A DNA stretch of 64,000 nt from CBFHMJ01 sp965656875 (GTDB taxonomy: Bacteria; Pseudomonadota; Gammaproteobacteria; Enterobacterales; Alteromonadaceae): contig CBFHMJ010000025.1 of NCBI GenBank assembly GCA_965656875.1, forward strand, positions 186,001-250,000, read 5' to 3'. Below the pieces are notes generated by a model. It did no database searches and was not told the DNA's origin. It saw only the letters and a program-made list of their open reading frames with translations. The position numbers were made by a program, and so were the translations under genes. Below, one piece after another: positions 54,282 through 63,248 of the stretch. Every line of letters begins with the position of its first letter. Positions within the stretch are counted from its first letter, which is position 1.

Positions 54282-54959
54282 TTATCGTGCCAACATCAAT
54301 TCTAATCGTGAGCCAACGCGCTCTGCGTGATCAGCCAGATCACCAATCCAGTCAATCACCTGATAAATAAAAATAGTATCCACTGGATTCATTTGAGACT
54401 CGATAGCCAACAATGAACGTCGAAGCACTATTTGCAACGCATCTGTCTCATACTCTATTGCATCAAGCTTACTGATCATGTTTTCAACTAAATCAGCTTC
54501 CAGTCCTTTAAACCCTGTCTCTAAAAGCTCATCAAATTCATTGATTGCTTTACAAGCTTGCATAACTGCCTGAATGCAACGTTCAAGAAATGTTAAAAAC
54601 TCTTCCTGAACTTCAGCGGGAATCTCTAACTGTCGGCCCATTACCCGACCAGATATATCTTTCGCTTTATTAGCGATTTTGTCCTGGTAAGTAACCAGCT
54701 CAAGCAAATCGGTTCGATCAACCGGCAAGAACAGGCCTCGTGGAAGTTGAACCCGGATTTTTCGTTTTAATACGTCAGCTTCTTTCTCAAAATCTGCGAT
54801 CTCTTGTCTTATCTCAGTCGCTTTATCCCAGTCTTTTGAAAAAACAGCTTCAAAGAATGGTTTTAAACGCTCCGTTGCCTGAAACACTTTTCTAATGTGT
54901 TGCTCTAACGGTTTGATAGGAGATTTCGCAAATATATTCAAAAACGAATTTGCCGGCAT
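54282..54959 (-). CDS. DUF47 / PhoU-like regulator of the Pit transporter
   Basis: 225 residues, the TIGR00153 (YkaA-like) family. It forms helical bundles like PhoU, with FEKEADVLKRKIRVQLPRGLFLPVDRTDLLELV and YQVIDWIGDLADHAERVG. It is commonly next to pit genes and thought to control them. Transcribed with the transporter. Confidence 0.93.
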   Translation of the reverse strand: MPANSFLNIFAKSPIKPLEQHIRKVFQATERLKPFFEAVFSKDWDKATEIRQEIADFEKEADVLKRKIRVQLPRGLFLPVDRTDLLELVTYQDKIANKAKDISGRVMGRQLEIPAEVQEEFLTFLERCIQAVMQACKAINEFDELLETGFKGLEADLVENMISKLDAIEYETDALQIVLRRSLLAIESQMNPVDTIFIYQVIDWIGDLADHAERVGSRLELMLAR

Positions 54960-55439
54960 ATGTCGTTACCTTGTTTTACAGCGAAATATAGCAAATGCTG
55001 CGCATATTACCCGAAACTTCATTTAATAAAAGCCAAAAAAGCAGCTAATTGCAGACTTTTTTATGACAATTTTATTAATTGAACTTTTACTGCTTATATA
55101 AGTACCTGATAGGAAATACCTAAATTAATTTTTATTCAATTTCAGACAGATAACAGCAACAAACTATTTTTCTTTTGTTTGCACTGAATTTAAACAACTA
55201 AAGCTTAAACACGAAAAAACGCTGCATTTTACTTGTTTATAAATCAAACTCTTCGGTTATTTCACTGGTTTTTGATCTACAAATTTATACCGAAACCAAT
55301 AACCAGAATCAGTCCTGAAATGACGACGGTACTTTAACCGACTAAAACACGATTAACAATTAAACAGTCCGGTTTGATGAAATGAATTTTGAATTCAGAG
55401 AAGCAGATAACCAAATGCTATCTGCTGTTGAAGGAGGGG
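54960..55439 (-). promoter_or_regulatory. Region between phoU and the Pit operon
   Basis: No gene seen. A stem AGCAGATA / TATCTGCT at 55402-55426 lies just after the phoU stop and may end the pst transcript weakly (no long T run). The promoter for the PhoU-like/Pit pair must lie here; no Pho box is visible. Confidence 0.4.
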
Positions 55440-56150
55440 CTATTTTTTACCGTCGTACAAATCTTTCTCGATATCTTCGCGAGAGATATGACGAACATCT
55501 TTACCACGAACAAAATAAATAATGTACTCACTGATATTCTGACAACGATCTCCAATTCGCTCCAGCGATCGGACTGACCACGTAAATTCCATAATCGCCG
55601 GGATCATATCTGGATTTTTTCGCATTGAATCCATCAATTGCTGCAAAATCATTTTGTATTCCTGGTCGATGCTGATGTCTTCTTTGTGAACCGCAAATGC
55701 GGCATCAGAATCCATTCGAGCAAATGCATCAAGCACATTATGTAGCATCTTTGATACATGTCTTCCCATAGCGTCGAGATTGACTAACAATTCCGGTTGT
55801 TCCAGCGCATCAAATGCTAAACGAGCAATACGACATACCTCGTCACCAATTCGCTCCAGATCCGCTGTCGTTTTCACAATCGCCATAATCAAACGTAAAT
55901 CACTGGCCGCAGGTTGACGTTTAGCAATAATGTGAGTGCATTCTTCATCAATACTTACTTCACAAGCGTTTATCTGAACATCATTCTCCAGCACCTGAGT
56001 TGCTAAATCCGCATCTCTTGTTTGAATAGCTTTTAGTGCATCATTAAGTTGTTGCTCAACAACGCCACCCATCACTAAAACATGGTTACGAACTTTCTCA
56101 AGTTCACTGTTAAACTGCCCGGATATATGCTTATTAAGATTTAATTCCAC
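55440..56150 (-). CDS. phoU: Phosphate signalling protein PhoU
   Basis: 236 residues, two PhoU helical repeats (about 15-105 and 118-210), with the metal-site sequences EDVQIN-like ENDVQINACEVSIDEECT, DLERIGDEVCRIAR and SLERIGDRCQNISEYI. It links Pst activity to the PhoR kinase and prevents phosphate overload. It is the last gene of pstC-pstA-pstB-phoU. Confidence 0.96.
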   Translation of the reverse strand: MELNLNKHISGQFNSELEKVRNHVLVMGGVVEQQLNDALKAIQTRDADLATQVLENDVQINACEVSIDEECTHIIAKRQPAASDLRLIMAIVKTTADLERIGDEVCRIARLAFDALEQPELLVNLDAMGRHVSKMLHNVLDAFARMDSDAAFAVHKEDISIDQEYKMILQQLMDSMRKNPDMIPAIMEFTWSVRSLERIGDRCQNISEYIIYFVRGKDVRHISREDIEKDLYDGKK

Positions 56151-56158
56151 AATATTCC

Positions 56159-56971
56159 TTAACCGTATCGACCTGTAATGTAATCTTCAGTTTGTTTTTT
56201 AGCTGGTGTAGTAAATAACCGATTGGTATCAGCATACTCAATCAAGTGTCCCATATCCATAAAAGCTGCCTGGTCGGACACCCTGGCAGCCTGTTGCATG
56301 TTATGTGTGACTATTACAACTGTATATTGTTCCTTCAAATCATTGATCAATTCTTCAATGGTTAATGTCGAAATAGGGTCAAGGGCTGAAGTTGGTTCAT
56401 CTAACAACAGGATTTCTGGTTCAATCGCTATCGCGCGCGCAATCACCAGCCGCTGCTGTTGTCCGCCTGATAAACCAAATGCGCTGTCATGCAAACGATC
56501 TTTAACTTCATCCCACAATGCCGCAGCGCGTAGTGACCGCTCCACAACTTCATCCAGTTGACGCTTTTCTTTCACGCCTTGCAGCCTCAGGCCATATACA
56601 ACATTTTCATATACCGACTTTGGAAAAGGGTTTGGCCGTTGGAAAACCATACCAACTCGTCGCCTTAATGCTGCAACATCAACATTTTTTCGATAAACGT
56701 CTTCGCCATTCAATTCGATACTGCCTGAAGTCTTGCACTGATCGATCAAATCATTCATTCGATTAATACAACGCAATAAGGTTGATTTACCACAACCTGA
56801 AGGGCCGATAAATGCAGTCACCTTTCCTTTAACGATGTCCATATTAATGTTGTGAAGTGCTTGTTTCTTGCCATAGAACAAACTTAAGTCTTTTATAGAC
56901 AATGAGATCTCTTCTGGCTCTTCATCACCAAACGGATTAAATAAATTTTGGCGGTTAAATCTGGTACTCAT
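56159..56971 (-). CDS. pstB: Phosphate ABC transporter ATPase PstB
   Basis: 270 residues. Walker A GPSGCGKST near residue 54, signature LSGGQQQRLVIARAIA near 167, Walker B ILLLDEPTSALD near 187, H-loop THN. PstB proteins carry the full-length MVFQRPNPFPKS motif seen here. It lies between pstA and phoU. Confidence 0.97.
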   Translation of the reverse strand: MSTRFNRQNLFNPFGDEEPEEISLSIKDLSLFYGKKQALHNINMDIVKGKVTAFIGPSGCGKSTLLRCINRMNDLIDQCKTSGSIELNGEDVYRKNVDVAALRRRVGMVFQRPNPFPKSVYENVVYGLRLQGVKEKRQLDEVVERSLRAAALWDEVKDRLHDSAFGLSGGQQQRLVIARAIAIEPEILLLDEPTSALDPISTLTIEELINDLKEQYTVVIVTHNMQQAARVSDQAAFMDMGHLIEYADTNRLFTTPAKKQTEDYITGRYG

Positions 56972-57004
56972 TAATCCTATTACCCACTCTCAACAAAAAC
57001 ATGA

Positions 57005-58699
57005 TCAAACAGCCTGATTATCCAGCGATTTAAATTTTTCGCGTAGATGGTTACGGACGGCTATCGCCGTGATATTCAATGTCACAATCACAGTGACCAG
57101 CAAGAACGCTGACGCATACACCAGTGGACGAGCAGCTTCGATGTTGGGACTCTGAAAGCCTACATCGTAGATATGATAACCCAAATGCATGAATTTACGT
57201 TCCAGATGAACAAAAGGGAAATTCCCATCAATTGGCAATGTCGGTGCCATTTTTACTACACCTACCAACATCAAGGGTGCTACTTCACCTGCGGCTCTGG
57301 CAACAGCCAGAATTAATCCAGTCATTATGGCCGGGCTGGCCATCGGCAACACAATACGCCATAGTGTTTCAGCTTTTGTAGCACCTAACGCCAGACTGCC
57401 ATCACGGACCCAGTCTGGAATTCTGGACAACCCTTCTTCCGTCGATACAATCACTACAGGTAAGGTTAAAATTGCCAGTGTCAGTGCTGACCAGAGCACC
57501 CCAGGCGTACCGAATGTTGGCGCAGGTAGTGATGCTTCATAGAATGCACGGTCAATGCTGCCACCAAAGGTATATACGAATAATCCGAGGCCAAAAACAC
57601 CATATACAACAGACGGAACCCCTGCGAGGTTTATAACAGAAATACGTATGATTCGAGTCAGCCAGTTTTTCCCTGCATATTCGTGTAGGTAAACTGCGGC
57701 AATCACACCCAGTGGTGTCACAATGACGGCCATTAATAACACCATAAAAACAGTACCAAAAATCGCTGGAAATACACCACCTTCCGTATTTACTTCTCTT
57801 GGTTCGTCACTGACAAAATCCCCAATACGGCTAAAAAAATGGCTGATTTTTTGTAGCATTCCAAGCTGGTTAGGATAGGTAATACTAATGATTTGAGAAA
57901 AATTGATTTCAACCAGCTTTCCGCCCATCTCTCTCACGTAAGCTTTATCCCGGTTCAACTCTTCACGTAATAAAAACAATCGGGACTCCAGAGATTGATA
58001 CAACTGCCTGAGTTGTTTCTTTTCGCTATCAAGCGCTGCCAGGTCATCCAATACTGACGGCGCTAATGATGATAGTTTTCTGTCCGGCGCACTGGCACGA
58101 AGTGTCTTTTCTTGAATTCGTATTTGTTCTAACCGATAGTTAATGCCACCGATATCATCACGCTCCAACTCATTAATACTTTCCGTTAATGCTGAACTGC
58201 GCGCCAATGCTTGCTGCCAATGTGATGCCAGCTCACCAAACACTTCGTGACCATCAATGACCAGCTTCTCCATTCGACCGTAAAAATTACCATTACGGGA
58301 TCGCTCAATAACCAATAAATCATCAGGTTGCGTTTTCGTTTTAATCTCATCTTCTACTATCCAGCGAAAATCGAGACGAGTAATGTCGCGGTTACCCGTT
58401 TTAACCAGATAGCGGGTAACAGGCCGTTGAGGATCTTCACCTTCCGTTAGTTCGTGAACAGGTTTTAACTGGCCCAGGGGAACAATTTCGGATGAGTAAA
58501 TCTCACCGATAATAACCGGTGAAGTCTGGTGCGGCGTTGAATGAAGCGTAATTTCCTGGATGGCCGACGGCCAGAACCAGACCAGTCCTCGTGAAGCTAT
58601 TAACAACAACAGGCCAATAACAGAGACCAGTGAAATACTGACTGCTCCGGCCGTCATCCATATCCAGGGCGAACCCGATTTAAACCACTGTTTGACCAT
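57005..58699 (-). CDS. pstA: Phosphate ABC transporter permease PstA, with large N-terminal extension
   Basis: 564 residues, against about 296 in E. coli. The C-terminal 260 residues are a normal permease: EAA-loop DWVRDGSLALGATKAETLWRIVLPMASPAIMTG. Before it, a first membrane segment (about 13-37) is followed by about 250 residues of hydrophilic periplasmic domain with a coiled-coil stretch (SINELERDDIGGINYRLEQIRIQEKTL). Such long PstA forms occur in several marine gammaproteobacteria. It lies 9 bases after pstC. Confidence 0.93.
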   Translation of the reverse strand: MVKQWFKSGSPWIWMTAGAVSISLVSVIGLLLLIASRGLVWFWPSAIQEITLHSTPHQTSPVIIGEIYSSEIVPLGQLKPVHELTEGEDPQRPVTRYLVKTGNRDITRLDFRWIVEDEIKTKTQPDDLLVIERSRNGNFYGRMEKLVIDGHEVFGELASHWQQALARSSALTESINELERDDIGGINYRLEQIRIQEKTLRASAPDRKLSSLAPSVLDDLAALDSEKKQLRQLYQSLESRLFLLREELNRDKAYVREMGGKLVEINFSQIISITYPNQLGMLQKISHFFSRIGDFVSDEPREVNTEGGVFPAIFGTVFMVLLMAVIVTPLGVIAAVYLHEYAGKNWLTRIIRISVINLAGVPSVVYGVFGLGLFVYTFGGSIDRAFYEASLPAPTFGTPGVLWSALTLAILTLPVVIVSTEEGLSRIPDWVRDGSLALGATKAETLWRIVLPMASPAIMTGLILAVARAAGEVAPLMLVGVVKMAPTLPIDGNFPFVHLERKFMHLGYHIYDVGFQSPNIEAARPLVYASAFLLVTVIVTLNITAIAVRNHLREKFKSLDNQAV

Positions 58700-58708
58700 G
58701 AATGCGCC

Positions 58709-60997
58709 CTAAAGAGACCGATATTTTTCACGAAGTCGCTGACGAACAAATTCCGCAGCGGTGTTAAAGATAAAGGTGAAAAGAAGTAAGACAAAAGCCG
58801 CGAGAAACAGCACACGATAGTGCGTGCTATTTACCTCTGACTCAGGCATTTCGACCGCAATATTAGCCGCCATTGTTCTCATGCCTTCAAGGATACTCCA
58901 GTCCATCACAGGCGTACTGCCTGTTGCCATCAGAACAATCATCGTCTCACCCACAGCACGCCCCAGTCCCATCATTACTGCACTGAAAATTCCAGGACTT
59001 GCTGTTAATAAGACAACTCGAACCAGCGTTTGCCAGGGCGTTGCTCCTAATGCCAGTGAGCCATTTGAAAGATGACGAGGAACACTGAATACCGCGTCTT
59101 CAGTGATTGAAAAAATCGTAGGTATGACTGCAAACCCCATAGCTACACCAACAACCAGGGAATTACGTTGGTCATAATCAATACCCAGATCATTGGTGAT
59201 AAAGTCTCGAACATCGCCACCAAAAATCATAAACTCCAGCCAGTTATCCGCTGCAAAACATGACCAGACAACAACTATAATGATCGGAATCATTACCACC
59301 GGCTCAGTGCCTTCTGGTAACCATGCTTTAAAACGTCCAGGTAGTGAAAACCATAACAGAGCAAATAGCACGACCGATAAAGGTAGCAATACAAATAGCA
59401 AGACTACCGCTGTCAGATTTTGTTCAAACAAGGGGGCAAGCCACAACCCAGCCAGAAATCCAAGAATAACCGTAGGTAAGGCTTCCATAATCTCAACCGT
59501 CGGTTTAACTATTTTACGTAAACCCGGTGACATAAAATAAGCCGTATAAATAGCCGCAGCCAGCCCGAGAGGTATGGAAAACAACATCGCATAAAATGCG
59601 GCTTTAAAAGTCCCAAATGAAATTGGCACAAGACTAAATTTAGGTTCTACGACATCGGATGCAGAAGATGATTGCCAGACATAATCCGGTTCGCTGTATC
59701 CCTCATACCAGACTTGCTCCCATAAGCCATCCCAGGTAACTTCCGGATGCTCATTATCAACTGAATAAACATTTAATACGTTATTTGAAACAACCGCGAG
59801 ATAATCAGCCCGGGAAGAAAAAGCCAGTGATTGAATGCCAGAAGCACTAATTTCACCTTCCCATAATTTGAACTTACTGGTTGCATAATACAGCTCTGCC
59901 TGACCGTCCTGATCTACCACCAGAAATCCTTTTCGATAATGTTCAGGCATTATTGCGGAAATATGATTAAGGTCTGTGGTAAACGTTCTGACATTGACAT
60001 ATTGTCGAGAGCCCTGTTGAATCACTTCAAACCACTGATCAATATGCCCATTACTTTTCGCGACTAACATGGAATGCCCACCAGACAAAAAAGCAAAGGC
60101 AGAAATGCTTTGATCTTCCAATGCAACCTCTACTGTCTGGATTAGCTGAACAGCCTTTGGTCGCTGAATATTGTAAATGTGAACTAATCGACCTGTTCTG
60201 ACATACGCCCTGAATAAATCAGCAGATAAATACACATCATCTACCCGATAGGGTTCGGCAAGCTCTGACTCTTGTTCTGGCAAAAACAGCTTTGATAGAA
60301 CAGGCAACTGATTACTGCTCTCAATCTGCTCATCTTCGTTAATGATGGCAAGATACACCTCATTGCTTTTGGTGCTGGACAGCACCCCTAACTGGCCGTT
60401 AAAGCGACTAAAATGAAAAGTTTTCAATGCTAATTCATGAGGAAGTATTTCGACTGGTTTTTCACCGAATGGAAAGTTTAACTCTACAGGAATAACCTGA
60501 TGGCTATCAGCAAGATCAGCATGAATAGTAGGTGTGAAAACAGAAATTGAAGACCCTGAACCATATGCATACAAATCTACAGCAGCTTCGGAACGAGCAA
60601 AGACAATATCTTCATCGTTAGCTGTGGCAGGTAACACCTGAAGTCGTTGGTGAGAAAGTGCGCTAACAGGTTTAGACAAATCACGGATTCTGTTTAAACC
60701 TTGATGAATTTGCATAAACTGAACCGTTCCATCAGCCATAAACTGATAACTGTACTTCGCCTTATCATCAAGACCACTCGCCAAAACGGTTTTACTATTT
60801 GTCAGAACAAATGAATTTTCTTTTTGAATATCGACGGATTCAAAGACAGGTTCAACAACGAAGAAAAGATAAATAAAGATTAAGAGCAATGCAGCCAAAA
60901 CCAGTAACGCACCAGAGGTGACCAACCATGTCGCTACTTTATCTCTAATCAGGCGAGTTACTCCCGTAGAGAGATTAGCGTTAGAGGCGTGTGACAT
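58709..60997 (-). CDS. pstC: Phosphate ABC transporter permease PstC, with large N-terminal extension
   Basis: 762 residues from the ATG at 60997 (GGAG five bases upstream). The frame extends to 61081 but that part contains the Pho box and -10 of the promoter, so it is untranslated. The C-terminal ~290 residues are the permease, with the EAA loop HLSNGSLALGATPWQTLVRVVLLTASPGI. The N-terminal extension (about 60-440) has one membrane segment (VTSGALLVLAALLLIFIYLFF) and then a periplasmic region with beta-propeller-like repeats (FAFLSGGHSMLVAKSNGHIDQW, SLAFSSRADYLAVVSNNVLNVYS). E. coli PstC has 319 residues. Confidence 0.93.
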   Translation of the reverse strand: MSHASNANLSTGVTRLIRDKVATWLVTSGALLVLAALLLIFIYLFFVVEPVFESVDIQKENSFVLTNSKTVLASGLDDKAKYSYQFMADGTVQFMQIHQGLNRIRDLSKPVSALSHQRLQVLPATANDEDIVFARSEAAVDLYAYGSGSSISVFTPTIHADLADSHQVIPVELNFPFGEKPVEILPHELALKTFHFSRFNGQLGVLSSTKSNEVYLAIINEDEQIESSNQLPVLSKLFLPEQESELAEPYRVDDVYLSADLFRAYVRTGRLVHIYNIQRPKAVQLIQTVEVALEDQSISAFAFLSGGHSMLVAKSNGHIDQWFEVIQQGSRQYVNVRTFTTDLNHISAIMPEHYRKGFLVVDQDGQAELYYATSKFKLWEGEISASGIQSLAFSSRADYLAVVSNNVLNVYSVDNEHPEVTWDGLWEQVWYEGYSEPDYVWQSSSASDVVEPKFSLVPISFGTFKAAFYAMLFSIPLGLAAAIYTAYFMSPGLRKIVKPTVEIMEALPTVILGFLAGLWLAPLFEQNLTAVVLLFVLLPLSVVLFALLWFSLPGRFKAWLPEGTEPVVMIPIIIVVVWSCFAADNWLEFMIFGGDVRDFITNDLGIDYDQRNSLVVGVAMGFAVIPTIFSITEDAVFSVPRHLSNGSLALGATPWQTLVRVVLLTASPGIFSAVMMGLGRAVGETMIVLMATGSTPVMDWSILEGMRTMAANIAVEMPESEVNSTHYRVLFLAAFVLLLFTFIFNTAAEFVRQRLREKYRSL

Positions 60998-61025
60998 GGA
61001 AACTCCGGAATTTTTGACTGGGTGA

Positions 61026-61059
61026 ATTATAGATTCAACAGATGACACTTTTGTGACAA
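61026..61059 (-). promoter_or_regulatory. PhoB-dependent pst promoter (Pho box and -10)
   Basis: On the minus strand TTGTCACAAAAGTGTCAT (61042-61059) forms two 7-base Pho-box repeats separated by 4 bases, close to the consensus CTGTCAT-N4-CTGTCAC. A perfect TATAAT (61026-61031) lies 10 bases downstream, as in E. coli pstS. It sits 29 bases before the pstC start, so the transcript begins just before the ribosome site. Confidence 0.85.
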
Positions 61060-61649
61060 AGTGGTTCAGCACCTGACACATCCCACAGATAGTGTTGAAA
61101 TTGAATAAACTGAACTGGTATTAATAAATATCAACTACTGTAAATATTTTAAACACAAGTACTCTGCTTCATTTTTTAATGTTTTCTTTGATATCCCCTC
61201 CATTTATTACCCAATTCTTGAACATACATAGAGACATCGGTATGCTTGATGCTCAGTCATTCTTTCCGCGTTAATCAACAAAACTCATGACCGGGCTACC
61301 CGGCACCAAAGTCGTTAACAAATTGCTATATTTTTAATTAACAGCCAGCTGGGAATTGCCGTTTATTTTGATAAAAAAAATGCAATGGTGACCTCATTGT
61401 TAAATAATTTCGTTCGATTATATGTGTTATGTACTATCATACATAGCAAGCAAATAGTTTTGTGATTATCAATATTTTTATTAAAATACAAACAATTAAA
61501 AAAAGGTGCATGCATAGGATGCTTTTTCAATCAATAGTTTGAGAAGCACGAGAAAAAAAACAGAAAAAATCTGTAAACCTTTACTAGACAGATGTTGAAT
61601 TAGCGTCAATACTTTGTGTTAACAACATCATAATGAGCCATGAGGATTC
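61060..61649. promoter_or_regulatory. Divergent region between pstC and the GcvR-like gene
   Basis: About 590 AT-rich bases with no gene seen. A small dyad TATGTA-CTATCA-TACATA lies at 61428-61445. The promoter of the GcvR-like gene must be here but no clear hexamer pair was found. Confidence 0.4.
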
Positions 61650-61655
61650 GTGCAT

Positions 61656-62165
61656 ATGAAGCAATTAGTACTCACTATATTAGGGGAAGATAAACCCGGA
61701 CTTGTTGAACAGATTTCAAGTACAGTTTCCACTCATCAGGGTAGCTGGTTAGCCAGTAACCTGAGTCACCTGTGTGGATTATTCGCAGGATTGGTACAAA
61801 TTGAAGTAAGTGAAGATAAATTACAAAATCTTCGCGATGCACTATTAAGTTTACCTGATCTTGATATTCAGATACGTGACAGACACGAACATGAACATCA
61901 CGACAACACCGAAAAACTTAACTTAGTGATTACTGGCAATGATCGAGTTGGTATTGTTCAGGAATTGTCAGAGATTATCAGGCACAAGGGTGCCAATATT
62001 GTTCACTTCACCAGTCAACAACAAAGCGCACCAAACTGGGGAGTTCCACTGTTTAATGCCGTTGCTAACATTGAATTGCCGGTAGGAATGGATAGCGACG
62101 AAGTTGTTGATGCACTGGAATCATTCGCCAATGATCTGACTGTCGATGTAGAACCCGCAGCCTAG
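61656..62165 (+). CDS. GcvR-like double-ACT-domain protein
   Basis: 169 residues from ATG 61656 (GAGG ten bases upstream); an in-frame GTG at 61650 is the alternative. Two ACT domains are visible, at about 4-75 (KQLVLTILGEDKPGLVEQIS) and 85-165 (KLNLVITGNDRVGIVQELSEIIRHKGANIVHF), with a histidine-rich link (HEHEHHD). The family includes the glycine-cleavage regulator GcvR, which acts on GcvA by binding glycine. The role here is inferred from domain order. Confidence 0.82.
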   Translation: MKQLVLTILGEDKPGLVEQISSTVSTHQGSWLASNLSHLCGLFAGLVQIEVSEDKLQNLRDALLSLPDLDIQIRDRHEHEHHDNTEKLNLVITGNDRVGIVQELSEIIRHKGANIVHFTSQQQSAPNWGVPLFNAVANIELPVGMDSDEVVDALESFANDLTVDVEPAA

Positions 62166-62190
62166 TCCCTCCTAGCAAAATTCAGTGTAA

Positions 62191-62235
62191 TTTCAGATAA
62201 ATGGGAAAGAATCGACGCTTTCCATTTATCTGAAA
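62191..62235. terminator. Long hairpin between convergent genes
   Basis: TTTCAGATAAATGG-GAAAG pairs with CTTTCCATTTATCTGAAA with one bulged base (18 bp, loop AATCGACG). No long T run on either side, so termination is probable but not certain. Confidence 0.65.
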
Positions 62236-62243
62236 CCACTCTA

Positions 62244-63248
62244 TCATTCCAGATTTAAATCTCTGAGCGTCAGTTTAATTTGCTCGGGTGATAATGGCAC
62301 ATAGCCATCCTTCACTACGATCTCCTGCCCTTCCTCCGATAGAATAAAACGAATAAATTCTGTTACCATCGGTGAAAGACGCTGATTAGGTGCTTTATTG
62401 ACGTACACATAAAGCAAACGAGAAAGAGGATAAGAGCTGTTATGTGCATTTTCAATCGTGGGTTTGATATAGCTCCCACCATCAACTGAAACAGGCACTG
62501 TTTTCACGCCAGACGTTATATAACCAATTCCGGAATAACCAACAGCATTCAACGATGAGGAAACGGACTGAACCACTGACGCAGAACCAGGTTGTTCGTT
62601 AACGGTGCGCCGGTAATCACCACTACACAACACTTTCTTTTTAAAATAGCCATACGTTCCCGATGCAGCATTTCGACCAAACAATTGAATATCACGATTT
62701 TTCCAGGGCCCAGTTAATCCCAATTGTCCCCAGTTGTTTATCGAATGACTGCCACCACAGCGCATAAACTCTGAAAACATTGCATCTACATCTTCAATTT
62801 TGATGCCGACAACCGGATTATCTTTATTGACCATAATGGCAATGGAATCTATCGCCACCGGAATTGCTGTAGGACGGTAACCATGACGACGTTCAAAGGC
62901 ATCTCGTTCACGAGATTTCATCAATCGGCTCATGGGGCCAAAGTCAGCCGTTCTCTCAGTCAAAGCCGTCGGTGCAGTTGAAGATCCGGTTGACTGAATT
63001 TGAATGTTGACCCCGGGATAAAGTCGTTGGAATTCCTCTGCCCAGTAGGTCATCATATTAGACAATGTATCCGATCCAACAGACGACAAATTTCCCGAGA
63101 TTCCTTGTGTACGGATATATGGAGAAAGTGTTTTTTGTGGTAGAGATGTTGCGTCTGTGCTTGCGGATGCTTTAGTATTCAGTCCTCCAGTGAGTAACAG
63201 AGCACTTATCGCAAACACTATTTTACAACGACTAAATATGTCTCTCAC
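62244..63248 (-). CDS. pstS: Phosphate-binding protein PstS
   Basis: Periplasmic phosphate receptor for the Pst transporter. It has 334 residues from a GTG start that overlaps the phoR stop (GTGA). Signal peptide 1-30 (LNTKASAS). PstS motifs: SSVGSDTLSNMM, QIQSTGSSTAPTALTERTADFGPMSR (phosphate loop), and LFGRNAASGTYGYFKKKVL. Its place directly after phoR, not with pstCAB, means it would be made from the phoBR transcript. Confidence 0.93.
   Translation of the reverse strand: MRDIFSRCKIVFAISALLLTGGLNTKASASTDATSLPQKTLSPYIRTQGISGNLSSVGSDTLSNMMTYWAEEFQRLYPGVNIQIQSTGSSTAPTALTERTADFGPMSRLMKSRERDAFERRHGYRPTAIPVAIDSIAIMVNKDNPVVGIKIEDVDAMFSEFMRCGGSHSINNWGQLGLTGPWKNRDIQLFGRNAASGTYGYFKKKVLCSGDYRRTVNEQPGSASVVQSVSSSLNAVGYSGIGYITSGVKTVPVSVDGGSYIKPTIENAHNSSYPLSRLLYVYVNKAPNQRLSPMVTEFIRFILSEEGQEIVVKDGYVPLSPEQIKLTLRDLNLE

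Noticed and set aside
60998..61081. 28-residue N-terminal extension of PstC
   Set aside because: It would cover the Pho box, the TATAAT and the transcription start, so it cannot be translated from that promoter.
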